DNA of 35,025 bases from Aeromonas cavernicola. Its GTDB lineage: Bacteria; Pseudomonadota; Gammaproteobacteria; Enterobacterales; Aeromonadaceae. The translations under genes and the position numbers were made by a program. Positions 1 to 7,647 of the stretch are shown in pieces (position 1 is the stretch's first letter; every line of letters begins with the position of its first letter). The DNA lies in NCBI RefSeq assembly GCF_002795305.1, contig NZ_PGGC01000039.1, forward strand, positions 1 through 35,025. The letters are read 5' to 3'. The notes beneath the pieces were generated by a model that saw nothing but the letters and a program-made list of their open reading frames with translations, made no database searches and was not told the DNA's origin.

Positions 1-177
1 CTGATGGCGGCGGTTGCCGCACTCCAGCACCAGATCGGTCATCACCCCCCAGAGCGCTGGATCGCACAGCCACGCGTGCTGGCGCCGGATAAAGGCAGGG
101 TGCCAGTGCGGCTCACCGAGTCCCACCAGCTTGCCCACCAGCAAGGCTTCCCGGATGGCGGCAACCGCCGCCATCAG
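1..177. repeat. Inverted 177-bp segment bounded by perfect 20-bp inverted repeats
   Basis: Bases 1-20 (CTGATGGCGGCGGTTGCCGC) are the exact reverse complement of bases 158-177. The 137 bases between them are in the opposite orientation to the gene that continues from 178. The full 177 bases are 59 codons, so either orientation keeps the same frame without a stop, and both keep the same ATG at 4-6. The right arm ends exactly at the resumed frame. The left arm starts at the window edge, so its true outer limit is not visible. Confidence 0.85.
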
Positions 178-891
178 GGACTGCTTAACGCGTGGCTAGC
201 GGGGGAAGAGCACTGGCAAGGGGAACCCTTGACCTTGGCACGGCTCTATCCGGTCTGGCTCGATTCCTGTGCCTTCACCGCATGGCTGGCGCCGGAGTTT
301 CCGGCGCTCTTCGCCGCCTTGCGCCAGAGCAATCTGGCGCGCCCTGCCCATGTGCGGCTGCGGGTGCATCTTTGTGAGCCGTCATTTGAGTGGCAAGGGT
401 TAACCCCAACCTTGTGGCAACAGCACAATCGGGGGCGGGATCAGGCGATGGCTGACTATCTGCTCACCCTACCGACCCAAGGGGTAGTACTGCTGGCGGG
501 GGCGCGTCATCTGCTCAAAGCGGCCGGTGATCCTCATTTCACTCAGCCCAGTGCCGGTCAATTGCTGCAGACTATGCGACCGGGCTGGCTGTATGTGCTG
601 CATCCTTGGCTGCACCCCCAGCCGCTGGATGAGGCTGGGGCTGAGTTTGAGAGTGAGCAGGAGCAGGTCTGTGGGCTAGCAGGTCTCACCACGGCGGATC
701 TCTATCCCGACTGGCCAATCCATCCTCCGCTTGATGGCTTGGTCGATCAACTGGTGCGTGTGGCAGGTGCTGGGCGAGAGATGCGAGTCTGCCCCTGCGT
801 GTTAGCCGAGCCGTGGCGGCGCCGGCTAAGGGAGCGCGCGCCCCTGTTATCTGCTGGGATTGCCCGTCAGTTACAACAGTGGCTGGGGTGA
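4..891 (+). CDS. Uncharacterised protein, erythromycin-esterase/Tiki-like, with scrambled N-terminus
   Basis: The frame runs open to TGA at 889-891 (295 codons from the ATG at 4); a start left of the window cannot be excluded. From about residue 54 on it resembles a family of uncharacterised proteins related to erythromycin esterase and Tiki/ChaN-type folds: a 'VWLDS' block (84-88), 'RLRVHLCEPSFEW' (118-130), an 'RDQAMADYLL' helix (145-154) and a strand plus histidine 'LLAGARH' (163-169). The expected N-terminal GE-x-H strand is absent as written, and residues about 7-53 look like no protein I know. Reverse-complementing bases 1-177 restores it in frame, with 'LVGLGEPHWHP' and 'DLVLECGNRRHQ' leading straight into 'GLLNAWLAGE'. 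The product as written is therefore probably not functional; the flipped form would be. Substrate and role are unknown. The family call is from memory and is moderate at best. Confidence 0.6.
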   Translation: MAAVAALQHQIGHHPPERWIAQPRVLAPDKGRVPVRLTESHQLAHQQGFPDGGNRRHQGLLNAWLAGEEHWQGEPLTLARLYPVWLDSCAFTAWLAPEFPALFAALRQSNLARPAHVRLRVHLCEPSFEWQGLTPTLWQQHNRGRDQAMADYLLTLPTQGVVLLAGARHLLKAAGDPHFTQPSAGQLLQTMRPGWLYVLHPWLHPQPLDEAGAEFESEQEQVCGLAGLTTADLYPDWPIHPPLDGLVDQLVRVAGAGREMRVCPCVLAEPWRRRLRERAPLLSAGIARQLQQWLG

Positions 892-894
892 TAA

Positions 895-915
895 AAGGGG
901 AGCCAAGCTCCCCTT
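895..915. terminator. Hairpin after the first gene
   Basis: A perfect 9-bp stem AAGGGGAGC / GCTCCCCTT with a 3-base loop begins 4 bases after the stop codon. There is no T-run on the plus side, so termination would be weak or assisted. The following bases to 1129 hold no gene; they are presumably the promoter region of the dehydrogenase operon, but I see no convincing -35/-10 pair. Confidence 0.4.
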
Positions 916-1129
916 GCTAGGGATCAATCCGTCCTGCTCTATCGCTGACAAAGTTGCACCATTTACGGCGTATATTCTTTCCCACCACCGAAAATTCAGC
1001 TCGTTCACTCTTTTAAAGAAGTTTCTACTGGTCGTACCTCAATAAATATCTTTGCTTTTTGTTTAACAAGGTATTTACATCTAGGGTGTCACTACCCTCG
1101 GTGACGCTCTCAACGGCAAGGAGCCAGTT

Positions 1130-2218
1130 ATGACCCATGTCGACATCCCCTTCCTTCGTTACCTTGATGCGCAAGGGTGCCCAGTCGCCACCTTACCGAC
1201 TTGGCTGGACAAGGCGATACTGCATACCTTCTATCGCAACATGGTGATGGTGCGCAGCTATGACAAAAAAGCGATTGCGCTACAGCGAACCGGCAAGCTT
1301 GGCACTTTTCCTTCTCATCTTGGCGCGGAGGCGATCGGTATTGGGGTCGGGTTTGCCATGCAGCCACAAGATGTCTATGTCCCCTATTACCGAGATATGC
1401 CTGCCCTGTATGTGCGAGGCGTGCCGATGGAGAAAAACCTGCAATATTGGGGAGGGGACGAGCGGGGTAGCTATTTTCTCAAACCCGATGGTTCCCCTTC
1501 CGAAGATTTGCCCATCTGCGTCCCCATCGCCACCCAGATCACCCACGCCTGTGGCATTGCATCGGCTTTCAAGCTGCGTCAGCAACCACGGGTTGCGGTG
1601 GTCACCATCGGCGATGGCGGCAGTTCCAAAGGTGATTTTTTAGAGGGGCTCAGCTGTGCGGGGGTATGGCACTTGCCGATGGTCATCATCATTAACAACA
1701 ACCAGTGGGCTATCTCGGTGCCTCGTAAGCTGCAATCCAATGCGCCGACCTTGGCCCAGAAGGGGGTGGGTGCTGGGGTGCGCAGTGTACAAGTGGATGG
1801 TAACGATGTGGTCGCGGTTCATGAGGCAGCCCGTCGCGCCATTGAGCGGGCGCGCAACGGCAAGGGGCCGACCTTGATCGAAGCGGTCAGCTATCGGCTC
1901 GGTGATCACACCACGGCCGACGACGCGACGCGCTATCGGGATGCGGCCGAGGTGGAGGCCGCTTGGGCGAAAGAGCCGATCAAGCGGCTGCGCCAATTTA
2001 TGCACCAGCAAGGTTGGTGGGACGAGGAGCAGGAGCAGGCGCTGCTGGCTGAGGCGGCGCGAGAAGTAGAGCAGGCGGTGGCTCGTTATGAGGCGCAGAT
2101 GCCCCAGCCACCGGAGGCGATGTTTGACTACCACTATGCCCACTTACCTACCGAGCTCCTCCCGCAGCGTGAGCGGGTCATTGCCAAAGCCATGCAAGAG
2201 GAGGCAGGCCATGAGTGA
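1130..2218 (+). CDS. 2-oxoacid dehydrogenase E1 component, alpha subunit
   Basis: This is the thiamine-diphosphate-dependent alpha subunit of a pyruvate/branched-chain 2-oxoacid dehydrogenase complex; it decarboxylates the 2-oxoacid with the beta subunit. The ThDP-binding motif is clear: GDG at residues 161-163 and the paired Asn at 189-191 ('IIINNNQWAIS'). The phosphorylation-loop-like 'YRLGDHTTADD' lies near residue 257. Length (362 aa) is normal. The start is supported by AAGGAG at 1118-1123, six bases before the ATG. It is first in a tight operon with E1 beta (8-base overlap) and E2. Such three-gene sets in Shewanella, Vibrio and Aeromonas are usually called branched-chain (bkd) or pyruvate (pdh) complexes. 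Substrate cannot be decided from sequence, so I give no symbol. No E3 (lipoamide dehydrogenase) gene follows, so it must be shared from elsewhere. Confidence 0.9.
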   Translation: MTHVDIPFLRYLDAQGCPVATLPTWLDKAILHTFYRNMVMVRSYDKKAIALQRTGKLGTFPSHLGAEAIGIGVGFAMQPQDVYVPYYRDMPALYVRGVPMEKNLQYWGGDERGSYFLKPDGSPSEDLPICVPIATQITHACGIASAFKLRQQPRVAVVTIGDGGSSKGDFLEGLSCAGVWHLPMVIIINNNQWAISVPRKLQSNAPTLAQKGVGAGVRSVQVDGNDVVAVHEAARRAIERARNGKGPTLIEAVSYRLGDHTTADDATRYRDAAEVEAAWAKEPIKRLRQFMHQQGWWDEEQEQALLAEAAREVEQAVARYEAQMPQPPEAMFDYHYAHLPTELLPQRERVIAKAMQEEAGHE

Positions 2219-3197
2219 GATCAGTTTGCTCGAAGCGATCAACATGGCGCTGCACTACGAAATGGCCCATGACCCTGATGTGGTGGTGCTGGGCGAAGAT
2301 GTGGGGGTCAACGGCGGGGTGTTTCGTGCCACTGTAGGGCTGCGCGATCGGTTTGGTTTTAAGCGGGTGATTGATGCGCCTCTGGCTGAAGGGTTGATTG
2401 CGGGGGTTGCGGTGGGGATGGCTACTCAGGGTCTCAAACCGGTGGCGGAGTTTCAGTTTCAGGGATTTATCTTCCCCGGTATGGAGCAGATCATTTGCCA
2501 AGCCGCGCGGATGCGCAATCGCACCCGAGGCCGCATCAGCTGTCCTCTTGTTTACCGTTCCCCCTATGGCGCGGGCATTCACTCGCCGGAGCACCACAGC
2601 GAGAGTGTCGAGGCGATGTTTGCCCATATTCCGGGGCTGCGGGTGGTGATCCCCTCCAGCCCGAGGCGTGCCTATGGGCTGCTGCTCTCCGCCATCCGCG
2701 ATCCGGATCCGGTGATGTTTTTTGAGCCTGACCGTATCTATCGCTCGATGAAATCTGAGGTGGTTGACGATGGGGTCGGCTTGCCGCTGGATGTCTGCTT
2801 TACCCTACGAGCTGGCCGCGATATCACGGTGGTGGCGTGGGGCGCCTGCATTCAGGAGGTGATGCGGGCAGCCAATCTGCTGGCCGAGCAGGATATCCAG
2901 TGCGAAGTGCTGGACCTGGCCACCATCAAGCCGCTGGATATGGCGACCATCCTGACCTCGGTACGTAAGACCGGGCGGTTGCTGGTGGTGCATGAGGCGT
3001 GCGGCAGTTTTGGCGTCGGTGCTGAAATTGTGGCGCGGATCAGTGAGTCAGCGCTGCCCAGCCTCAAGGCACCGCCTAAACGGTTAACGGGGGCTGATGT
3101 TGTGGTTCCTTACTCTCGCAACGAAGCGTATTACCTCATTACTGAACAAGATATTGCCGATGCCGCCCACCAGCTGATGGAGAACCTGTGGCTATGA
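2211..3197 (+). CDS. 2-oxoacid dehydrogenase E1 component, beta subunit
   Basis: This is the transketolase-like beta subunit that completes the E1 heterotetramer with the preceding gene. Visible family features are 'VVVLGEDVG' (the Glu that activates ThDP, near residue 29), 'DAPLAEGLIAGVAVGMA', 'RSPYGAGIHSPEHHSESVEA' and the C-terminal 'VVHEACGSFGVGAEI' block. The frame is open upstream to 2088, but the ATG at 2211 is the real start: AGGAGG sits at 2199-2204, the protein then begins MSEISLLEAIN as expected, and it overlaps the alpha stop by 8 bases, which suggests translational coupling. The product is 328 aa, normal for the family. It shares the substrate uncertainty of its partner. Confidence 0.92.
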   Translation: MSEISLLEAINMALHYEMAHDPDVVVLGEDVGVNGGVFRATVGLRDRFGFKRVIDAPLAEGLIAGVAVGMATQGLKPVAEFQFQGFIFPGMEQIICQAARMRNRTRGRISCPLVYRSPYGAGIHSPEHHSESVEAMFAHIPGLRVVIPSSPRRAYGLLLSAIRDPDPVMFFEPDRIYRSMKSEVVDDGVGLPLDVCFTLRAGRDITVVAWGACIQEVMRAANLLAEQDIQCEVLDLATIKPLDMATILTSVRKTGRLLVVHEACGSFGVGAEIVARISESALPSLKAPPKRLTGADVVVPYSRNEAYYLITEQDIADAAHQLMENLWL

Positions 3198-4294
3198 AAT
3201 TTTTCAAATTACCGGATCTGGGTGAAGGGCTGGCCGATGCCGAGATTGTCGAGTGGAAAGTCAGCGCTGGCGATACTGTCGATGTTGATCAGGTGCTGCT
3301 GTCGGTGGAGACCGCCAAGGCATTGGTGGATGTACCCTCCCCCGTTGCTGGGGTGATTGCCCGGTTATGTGGCGCCGAGGGGGATATCCTTCATATTGGT
3401 GCACCACTGGTGGAGTTCGAGGGGGAAGAGGAGGAAGGCAGCGTCGTCGGTAAGGTGAGCGCTCAGCAGCACCGTCTGGAAGATCAGTTTGTGGTGGGGG
3501 CTCTCCCTTCCGGCAGTCTGCTGGTGCAGGCCATGCCTGCGGTACGGCTGCTGGCGCAGAAATTAGGCGTCGATATCGATCAGCTGCAAGGGAGTGGGAA
3601 CGGCGGCTTGGTCACTGAACAGGATGTGCAGCAAGCTTTCGAATCCCAGCAAAACAGTAGCAACGAGTTTCTCAAAGGGGCACGGCGGGCCATGGCCAAG
3701 GCAATGACGTTGTCCCATCAGACAGTGGTACCAGTCACGATCACTGATGAGGTGGATTTGCGCCATTGGCAGCCAGATGAAGATGTGACGGTGCGTCTTA
3801 TCAAGGCGATTGGGGTGGCTTGCCTCGCCGAGCCATCTATGAATGGGTGGTTTGATGGCGATACCCTGTCAAGGCGACTGTTCAGCGAGGTCAATGTGGC
3901 GATTGCCGTAGATTCCAAACATGGGCTCTATGTGCCGGTGATGGAAAACGTAACCGAACGGGAGGGCGCCGATATCCGGCAAGGCTTAGATCGGATGATT
4001 GCCGATGTGAAAGCCCGTGCCGTTCCCCGCGAAATGTTGCAGGGGGCGACCATTACTCTCACCAACTTTGGTGCCATCGCGGGCCGCTATGCTAGCCCTG
4101 TTGTTACGCCGCCGCAAGTCGCTATCGTTGGGGCGGGATCTTTGTTTGAAAAAGTAGTGTTTATCCATGGTGAAGCGCGCCCCGTCCGCGTGCTGCCACT
4201 ATCGATGACCTTTGACCACCGCGCTTGTACCGGAGGCGAGGCAGCTCGTTTTCTCAAGGCGTTGGTGGCGGCCTTGAGGGCGCCGACATACTAG
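3194..4294 (+). CDS. 2-oxoacid dehydrogenase E2 component (lipoyl acyltransferase)
   Basis: This is the dihydrolipoamide acyltransferase core. From the ATG at 3194: an N-terminal lipoyl domain (about 1-77) with the lipoylated Lys42 in 'VETAKAL'; an E3/E1-binding domain (about 113-149) with 'MPAVRLLAQKLGVDI'; and the acyltransferase domain (about 160-366). It has only one lipoyl domain and short linkers, giving 366 aa, on the short side. The active-site motif is normally HxxxDG; here it reads H342-R-A-C-T346-G, so the usual Asp is Thr, while the catalytic His is kept. The ATG overlaps the E1 beta stop (ATGA) and GGAGAA lies at 3179-3184; a GTG at 3188 is a less likely start. Confidence 0.88.
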   Translation: MKFFKLPDLGEGLADAEIVEWKVSAGDTVDVDQVLLSVETAKALVDVPSPVAGVIARLCGAEGDILHIGAPLVEFEGEEEEGSVVGKVSAQQHRLEDQFVVGALPSGSLLVQAMPAVRLLAQKLGVDIDQLQGSGNGGLVTEQDVQQAFESQQNSSNEFLKGARRAMAKAMTLSHQTVVPVTITDEVDLRHWQPDEDVTVRLIKAIGVACLAEPSMNGWFDGDTLSRRLFSEVNVAIAVDSKHGLYVPVMENVTEREGADIRQGLDRMIADVKARAVPREMLQGATITLTNFGAIAGRYASPVVTPPQVAIVGAGSLFEKVVFIHGEARPVRVLPLSMTFDHRACTGGEAARFLKALVAALRAPTY

Positions 4295-4297
4295 CTG

Positions 4298-4330
4298 TTT
4301 GTGCCCAGTCTTGATTGGGCACAAATTTGT
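4298..4330 (+). terminator. Rho-independent terminator of the dehydrogenase operon
   Basis: A perfect 10-bp stem TTTGTGCCCA (4298-4307) / TGGGCACAAA (4316-4325) with an 8-base loop is followed by TTTGTTTG. It starts 3 bases after the E2 stop codon. Confidence 0.8.
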
Positions 4331-4358
4331 TTGCGTAATCGACAAAGCCACGTATAAT
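4331..4358 (+). promoter_or_regulatory. Sigma-70-type promoter of the cold-shock gene
   Basis: TTGCGT at 4331-4336, a 16-base spacer and a perfect TATAAT at 4353-4358. The predicted start near 4365 leaves a leader of roughly 135 bases before the ATG at 4501, as is known for cspA-type mRNAs whose leader controls stability and translation at low temperature. Confidence 0.7.
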
Positions 4359-4500
4359 CTTTTTTAGCTTGAAAAGGCGATAGTTATGTCAATAAAGATG
4401 ATGTTTTACATCTTTTACTGTTGTTCATAAATTAATCCCGTTTTTTGAGCTTTACCCGCTGAAAAGCATAAGTAATTATTTTGAATACAGGTTTAAAGAT

Positions 4501-4710
4501 ATGTCTAACATGATCACCGGTACCGTTAAGTTCTTCAACGAAACCAAAGGCTTTGGCTTCATCCAGCAAGAAAACGGCCCGGACGTTTTCGTTCACTTCA
4601 GCGCCATTCAGGGTAACGGTTTCCGTACCTTGGCTGAAGGTCAGCGCGTACAGTTCTCTGTAACCCAAGGTCAGAAAGGCCCGCAGGCTGAGAACGTAAC
4701 TGCTCTGTAA
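4501..4710 (+). CDS. CspA-family cold-shock protein
   Basis: A 69-aa single cold-shock domain protein that binds single-stranded RNA/DNA. Both RNA-binding motifs are present: RNP1 'KGFGFI' (about 16-21) and RNP2 'VFVHF' (about 29-33). Length and composition match the family. It stands alone between two terminators, with its own promoter and a long 5' leader. Whether it is cold-induced or constitutive, and which paralogue it is, cannot be told from the protein. The long leader favours post-transcriptional control. Confidence 0.93.
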   Translation: MSNMITGTVKFFNETKGFGFIQQENGPDVFVHFSAIQGNGFRTLAEGQRVQFSVTQGQKGPQAENVTAL

Positions 4711-4724
4711 TTCTTACAGAATTT

Positions 4725-4762
4725 AAAAAAGCCGCAGTACTGCTTAGTACTGCGGCTTTTTG
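4725..4762 (+). terminator. Rho-independent terminator of the cold-shock gene
   Basis: GCCGCAGTAC (4731-4740), a 6-base loop, GTACTGCGGC (4747-4756), flanked by an A-run and TTTTTG. The A/T flanks make it usable in both directions. Confidence 0.9.
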
Positions 4763-4805
4763 TTTATGGATATTTTAATTGTTTCACTTCATGCCCTAAA
4801 TCATC

Positions 4806-5093
4806 ATGCTGCCACTGATATTTGCCACCCTGCTGCTTATCAATGATCCGAAGCCGACGATGGAGGCACAAGATATTTGTGAGCAATTTGTTCGAACAAG
4901 AATAGAAATAGCATCATTTGATGAGATAAGCGCTTTGCCTATACCACAAAAAGTAGGGGAGTGGCTGGTCGAAGGTCAAGTGAAAGGACCCGAAGGTCCT
5001 TTGTTGTTTGCTTGTCATCTTGATCATCAGGCCGAGCGCTGGATATTGCTCAACTTTTCGCTTTGGGCTCCTCAACCGATCAAAGAGGTTTGA
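4806..5093 (+). CDS. Small hypothetical protein
   Basis: A 95-aa frame I do not recognise. It begins with a short hydrophobic stretch ('LPLIFATLLLI') that could be a weak signal or anchor, followed by a soluble-looking region with 'DICEQFVRTRIEIASFDE' and 'VGEWLVEGQVKG'. There is no clear Shine-Dalgarno sequence before the ATG at 4806; an internal ATG at 4860 is an alternative. Its end overlaps the 3' end of the convergent gene by 14 bases. Composition resembles coding DNA and it fills a gap between a terminator and that gene, so a real gene is more likely than not. Function unknown. Confidence 0.5.
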   Translation: MLPLIFATLLLINDPKPTMEAQDICEQFVRTRIEIASFDEISALPIPQKVGEWLVEGQVKGPEGPLLFACHLDHQAERWILLNFSLWAPQPIKEV

Positions 5094-5328
5094 GAGCGAC
5101 CAGCAAGTGTTGCAGATGCTCCACCATCGTCATGCCAAATGGGGTGAGATAGCCACCATCTTCTGCGCTGATCAAACCTTGCCGATGCAGATGAGCCGCT
5201 GCTTGGCACAGCTCTTCAGCCATATCACTCCGTAATTTAATACCTAGGCTCAAGTTAGCCGGATCAAAGCAAGCCAGCACTTTTAATTGGTTGATGACGT
5301 CATCAGAAATTTGATCAATACCAATCAT
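5080..5328 (-). CDS. TIGR02647-family small protein
   Basis: An 82-aa protein resembling the conserved TIGR02647 family, described as putative DNA-binding. Visible features are an 'IDQISDDVINQLKVLACFD' helix at the N-terminus, 'AAAHLHRQGLISAEDGGYLT' (a winged-helix-like wing) and 'GMTMVEHLQHLLVALKP' at the end. The frame extends to a GTG at 5343, but AGGAG sits at the right distance before the ATG at 5326-5328, so I start there. It is convergent with the small gene upstream on plus. The target is unknown. Confidence 0.72.
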   Translation of the reverse strand: MIGIDQISDDVINQLKVLACFDPANLSLGIKLRSDMAEELCQAAAHLHRQGLISAEDGGYLTPFGMTMVEHLQHLLVALKPL

Positions 5329-5493
5329 CGTTTTACTCCTCACACCAAAGATGGTTGAAAACTATCACTCTGAGCCTCACTTTAGTGGGCGCTGGTTCAA
5401 AGTATTGGGCTTTAAACTCATCAAGTTATGCCACATGTTGTTTTATTAGGCACTTTGATATTGATAGGGATGACGATCTCGAAAGTTGGATAG

Positions 5494-5505
5494 ATCACAT
5501 GTGAT
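5494..5505. promoter_or_regulatory. Perfect 12-bp palindrome ATCACATGTGAT
   Basis: ATCACATGTGAT lies 60 bases before the ATG at 5565, in the intergenic region between divergent genes (5329-5564). A TAGAAT (5505-5510) overlaps its right end and could be a -10, but I see no matching -35. It is a candidate operator; the binding protein is unknown. The half-sites are not in the CRP arrangement. Confidence 0.35.
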
Positions 5506-5564
5506 AGAATAGTCGACTTAATATCCTCGACGTTTCACTGATCAGTTAGCTTAAGGTATTGCTT

Positions 5565-6122
5565 ATGACCCAGATCTCCATCGTGTCGCTGTTGCATTCT
5601 CTGGGTACTCATTTCCCCGTTTACCCTACATCCTCGCTGATTATATTGCTGGATGCTCATCAGGGTGATATCTGGTTACCGACCCGTCAGGGGGGAGACA
5701 TAACGCAGTTGCGACAACATAGCACGGCAATGGCGGTAAATGATCTGGCTTCACTCGATGCGGGGTGGTGTGATTTTGCTGCCGCTGAAGAAGGGACAAC
5801 GGCAGAGTTAAATGCGCTAGCTAGCTATGATGCAGAGATGATGGATAACCTGCAGATGTATTGGCAGAGCGCCGCAAAAATTAACAGCCCGATCAGCGAT
5901 AACCTATTTGAGCTACGCCGTGAGGTTGTCGATGAGGCCCATGGTGTTAAGTTGGCTCAGGCTTGGCAACAGCAGCAACAGCGTCGTTTTGAACAACTGA
6001 TCAACGCAGCAGCCAGCGGGCGTGCTCAGCTCTGTTTTGTCGAAGTGGAGTCGGCTTACTGGTTACGCCAGAAGCTAAGTGAAGTCGCTGATATTGAGCT
6101 GATCACCCCGAACTTTACCTAA
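5565..6122 (+). CDS. Hypothetical protein, 185 aa
   Basis: I do not recognise this protein. It is soluble in appearance, with no signal peptide or membrane segment. It begins 'MTQISIVSLLHSLG', has an acidic middle ('LDAGWCDFAAAEEGTTAELNAL'), a Gln-rich helix 'LAQAWQQQQQRRFEQL' near 130-147 and ends 'IELITPNFT'. AAGG at 5553-5556 precedes the ATG at 5565 by 8 bases; an in-frame TTG at 5559 is less likely. It is transcribed away from the TIGR02647 gene and has no obvious operon partner. Codon use looks like its neighbours, so it is very probably a real gene of unknown role. Confidence 0.75.
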   Translation: MTQISIVSLLHSLGTHFPVYPTSSLIILLDAHQGDIWLPTRQGGDITQLRQHSTAMAVNDLASLDAGWCDFAAAEEGTTAELNALASYDAEMMDNLQMYWQSAAKINSPISDNLFELRREVVDEAHGVKLAQAWQQQQQRRFEQLINAAASGRAQLCFVEVESAYWLRQKLSEVADIELITPNFT

Positions 6123-6270
6123 ATAAACTCGGTCATCACCCCTCACTGTGGGTAGCGTTTATGTTTTACCCTCTGCCCCATACTGAGTCGAAGACGGTTG
6201 AGTCGTAAACTGGACAAGCTGACCACAAGATGTGAACATGGCGCCCTTTATCCCAAGAGAGACGTGGCCA

Positions 6271-6666
6271 ATGAGCTATGAATTGAGCGATACCGAGCGC
6301 AATGCTGCGCTGCAATTGAACGCCGACTACCGCTTTGATCACTTCATTAGCAAGCTGGTCGAGCATGAAGAGCTTTATGTGCTGACCGACGAGCACGGCG
6401 TGATGATGCTGACCACTGAGGATGAAGATTGCATTCCGGTATGGCCGCATCCTGAGTACGCCAAAGCATGGGCAGAAGGGGAATGGGCGAACTGCAAACC
6501 TCAATCTATCACCCTTAATGTATGGCTAGCGCGTTGGATTGATGGGATGGCGCAGGATGAGCTATGTGTTGCCGTGTTCCCTACGCCAGATCAGGAAGGG
6601 ATCGTATTAGAGCCCGCTGATATCGCTGATGCGATTGCCCAGAAACAGGCTAAGCGCTCCTCGTAG
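6271..6666 (+). CDS. DUF2750-family protein
   Basis: A 131-aa cytoplasmic protein matching the DUF2750 pattern: N-terminal 'MSYELSDTERNAAL', a central 'RFDHFISKLVEHEELYVLTDEHG', then 'CIPVWPHPEYAKAWAEGEW', 'SITLNVWLARWIDGM', and a C-terminal 'LCVAVFPTPDQEGIVLEP'. The family is of unknown function. The open frame runs upstream to GTG 6232 and ATG 6238, but the family usually begins MSY-x-L, so ATG 6271 (with AAGAGAG at 6255-6261) is preferred. It is a single gene closed by a strong terminator. Confidence 0.82.
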   Translation: MSYELSDTERNAALQLNADYRFDHFISKLVEHEELYVLTDEHGVMMLTTEDEDCIPVWPHPEYAKAWAEGEWANCKPQSITLNVWLARWIDGMAQDELCVAVFPTPDQEGIVLEPADIADAIAQKQAKRSS

Positions 6667-6696
6667 TTAACGTTGATAAAACGAGCCGCCCAGCCT

Positions 6697-6726
6697 ATGC
6701 CAGTCAATTCTGACTGGCATTTTTTA
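6697..6726 (+). terminator. Rho-independent terminator after the DUF2750 gene
   Basis: ATGCCAGTCA (6697-6706), a 4-base loop, TGACTGGCAT (6711-6720), then TTTTTAT. Its end touches the stop codon of the convergent protease gene. Confidence 0.9.
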
Positions 6727-7635
6727 TGGGGTAGTGGAGCCTGTAGGGTGCGTGGATATGGGAGATGTGATCCTAGGAGTAACGGAGATCTGCGGGAAGA
6801 TCGACGCTATCCAAGGGAGGTATGGGCCGATAGCTGTTGCGTTGGAGGCTGTGGCATGACCGCTACTGGTGACGGCGACGATATGCTGCTTACCTGCGAT
6901 CAGCTGCCACCAAGCGGCGCCGCTGTCGCCTTTTGCTATTCTCGCCCACAGCCCTGAAGAGGGCGGTATTGCCTGAGGCTCATAGGCCGCCACCTGTAAA
7001 TAGCCGTGTTCAAACTGATGGGTAATCCGGCTTTGGCCATAGAGTCGCCGTCGCTCGGTTGCTATTTCATAATTAGTGGTCGGTCGAGCACCGACCCCCC
7101 ACTCACCATATCCAACCAAGTTCACCGGGGCGTGCAATAGAGGGGCGCCCTGATAAAGGGTGGGCGGCGTCAGGGGCTGACCCGCTTTATCGGGCAGCGG
7201 ACGCCGCGTGGGTAATTTGAGTAGCGCGATATCAGCCGCGCTCGCACTCAGCCCCGCAGGCCTGTGTAAACGTGCCGGTGGCACATAAGCCACGCCGTCG
7301 CCATAGGCAATTGGCATTCCTTGCCACGAGATAAACTGAGAATGGACTGGGGTGACCTCTCCTTGATACGGCACGCAGTGAGCGGCGGTCAGGAGGTAGG
7401 TCCACTGTGCCTGTTCACCCAGCCAAGTTGCGGTACAGCCTGGCAGGTAGCCAACGGCGAGAAAGGGCGATAACTCACTTTGCTGGCGTAAGGCGATAGC
7501 GACGGCACCCATGCTTTTTTCCACATGATTCAGATCGCCGCCGAGCTGGTGGAAAACAGCATCGCTGATGACGATAGCTTGGCATGGCTGCGCCATCAGA
7601 GAGGGTAACAGCAGCGGGAAACACGATAGTTTCAT
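6724..7635 (-). CDS. Secreted trypsin-like serine protease (S1 family)
   Basis: An exported chymotrypsin-fold protease. Numbered from the GTG at 7641 the catalytic triad is His88 in 'LLTAAHC', Asp137 in 'ADIALLKL' and Ser240 in 'KGDSGAAWW'. An N-terminal signal peptide (about residues 3-22, ending '...PCQA') precedes the mature start. The C-terminal tail after about 285 is Thr/Pro/Ser-rich. The ATG at 7633-7635 is my start; a GTG at 7641 is the alternative, and neither has a strong Shine-Dalgarno sequence. The gene begins 6-12 bases after the phoQ stop, so it is probably co-transcribed with phoPQ and translated by coupling. Its substrate is unknown; a location in the periplasm or outside the cell follows from the signal peptide. 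Confidence 0.82.
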   Translation of the reverse strand: MKLSCFPLLLPSLMAQPCQAIVISDAVFHQLGGDLNHVEKSMGAVAIALRQQSELSPFLAVGYLPGCTATWLGEQAQWTYLLTAAHCVPYQGEVTPVHSQFISWQGMPIAYGDGVAYVPPARLHRPAGLSASAADIALLKLPTRRPLPDKAGQPLTPPTLYQGAPLLHAPVNLVGYGEWGVGARPTTNYEIATERRRLYGQSRITHQFEHGYLQVAAYEPQAIPPSSGLWARIAKGDSGAAWWQLIAGKQHIVAVTSSGHATASNATAIGPYLPWIASIFPQISVTPRITSPISTHPTGSTTP

Positions 7636-7647
7636 TCGCACGGTGGA

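Noticed and set aside
1640..2143. A 167-codon minus-strand frame opposite the E1 alpha gene
   Set aside because: It lies wholly inside a clear enzyme gene; its composition is that of an antisense shadow.
2088..2210. Possible N-terminal extension of the E1 beta protein
   Set aside because: The extra 41 residues overlap the E1 alpha gene in another frame, and the ribosome site and family start point to 2211.
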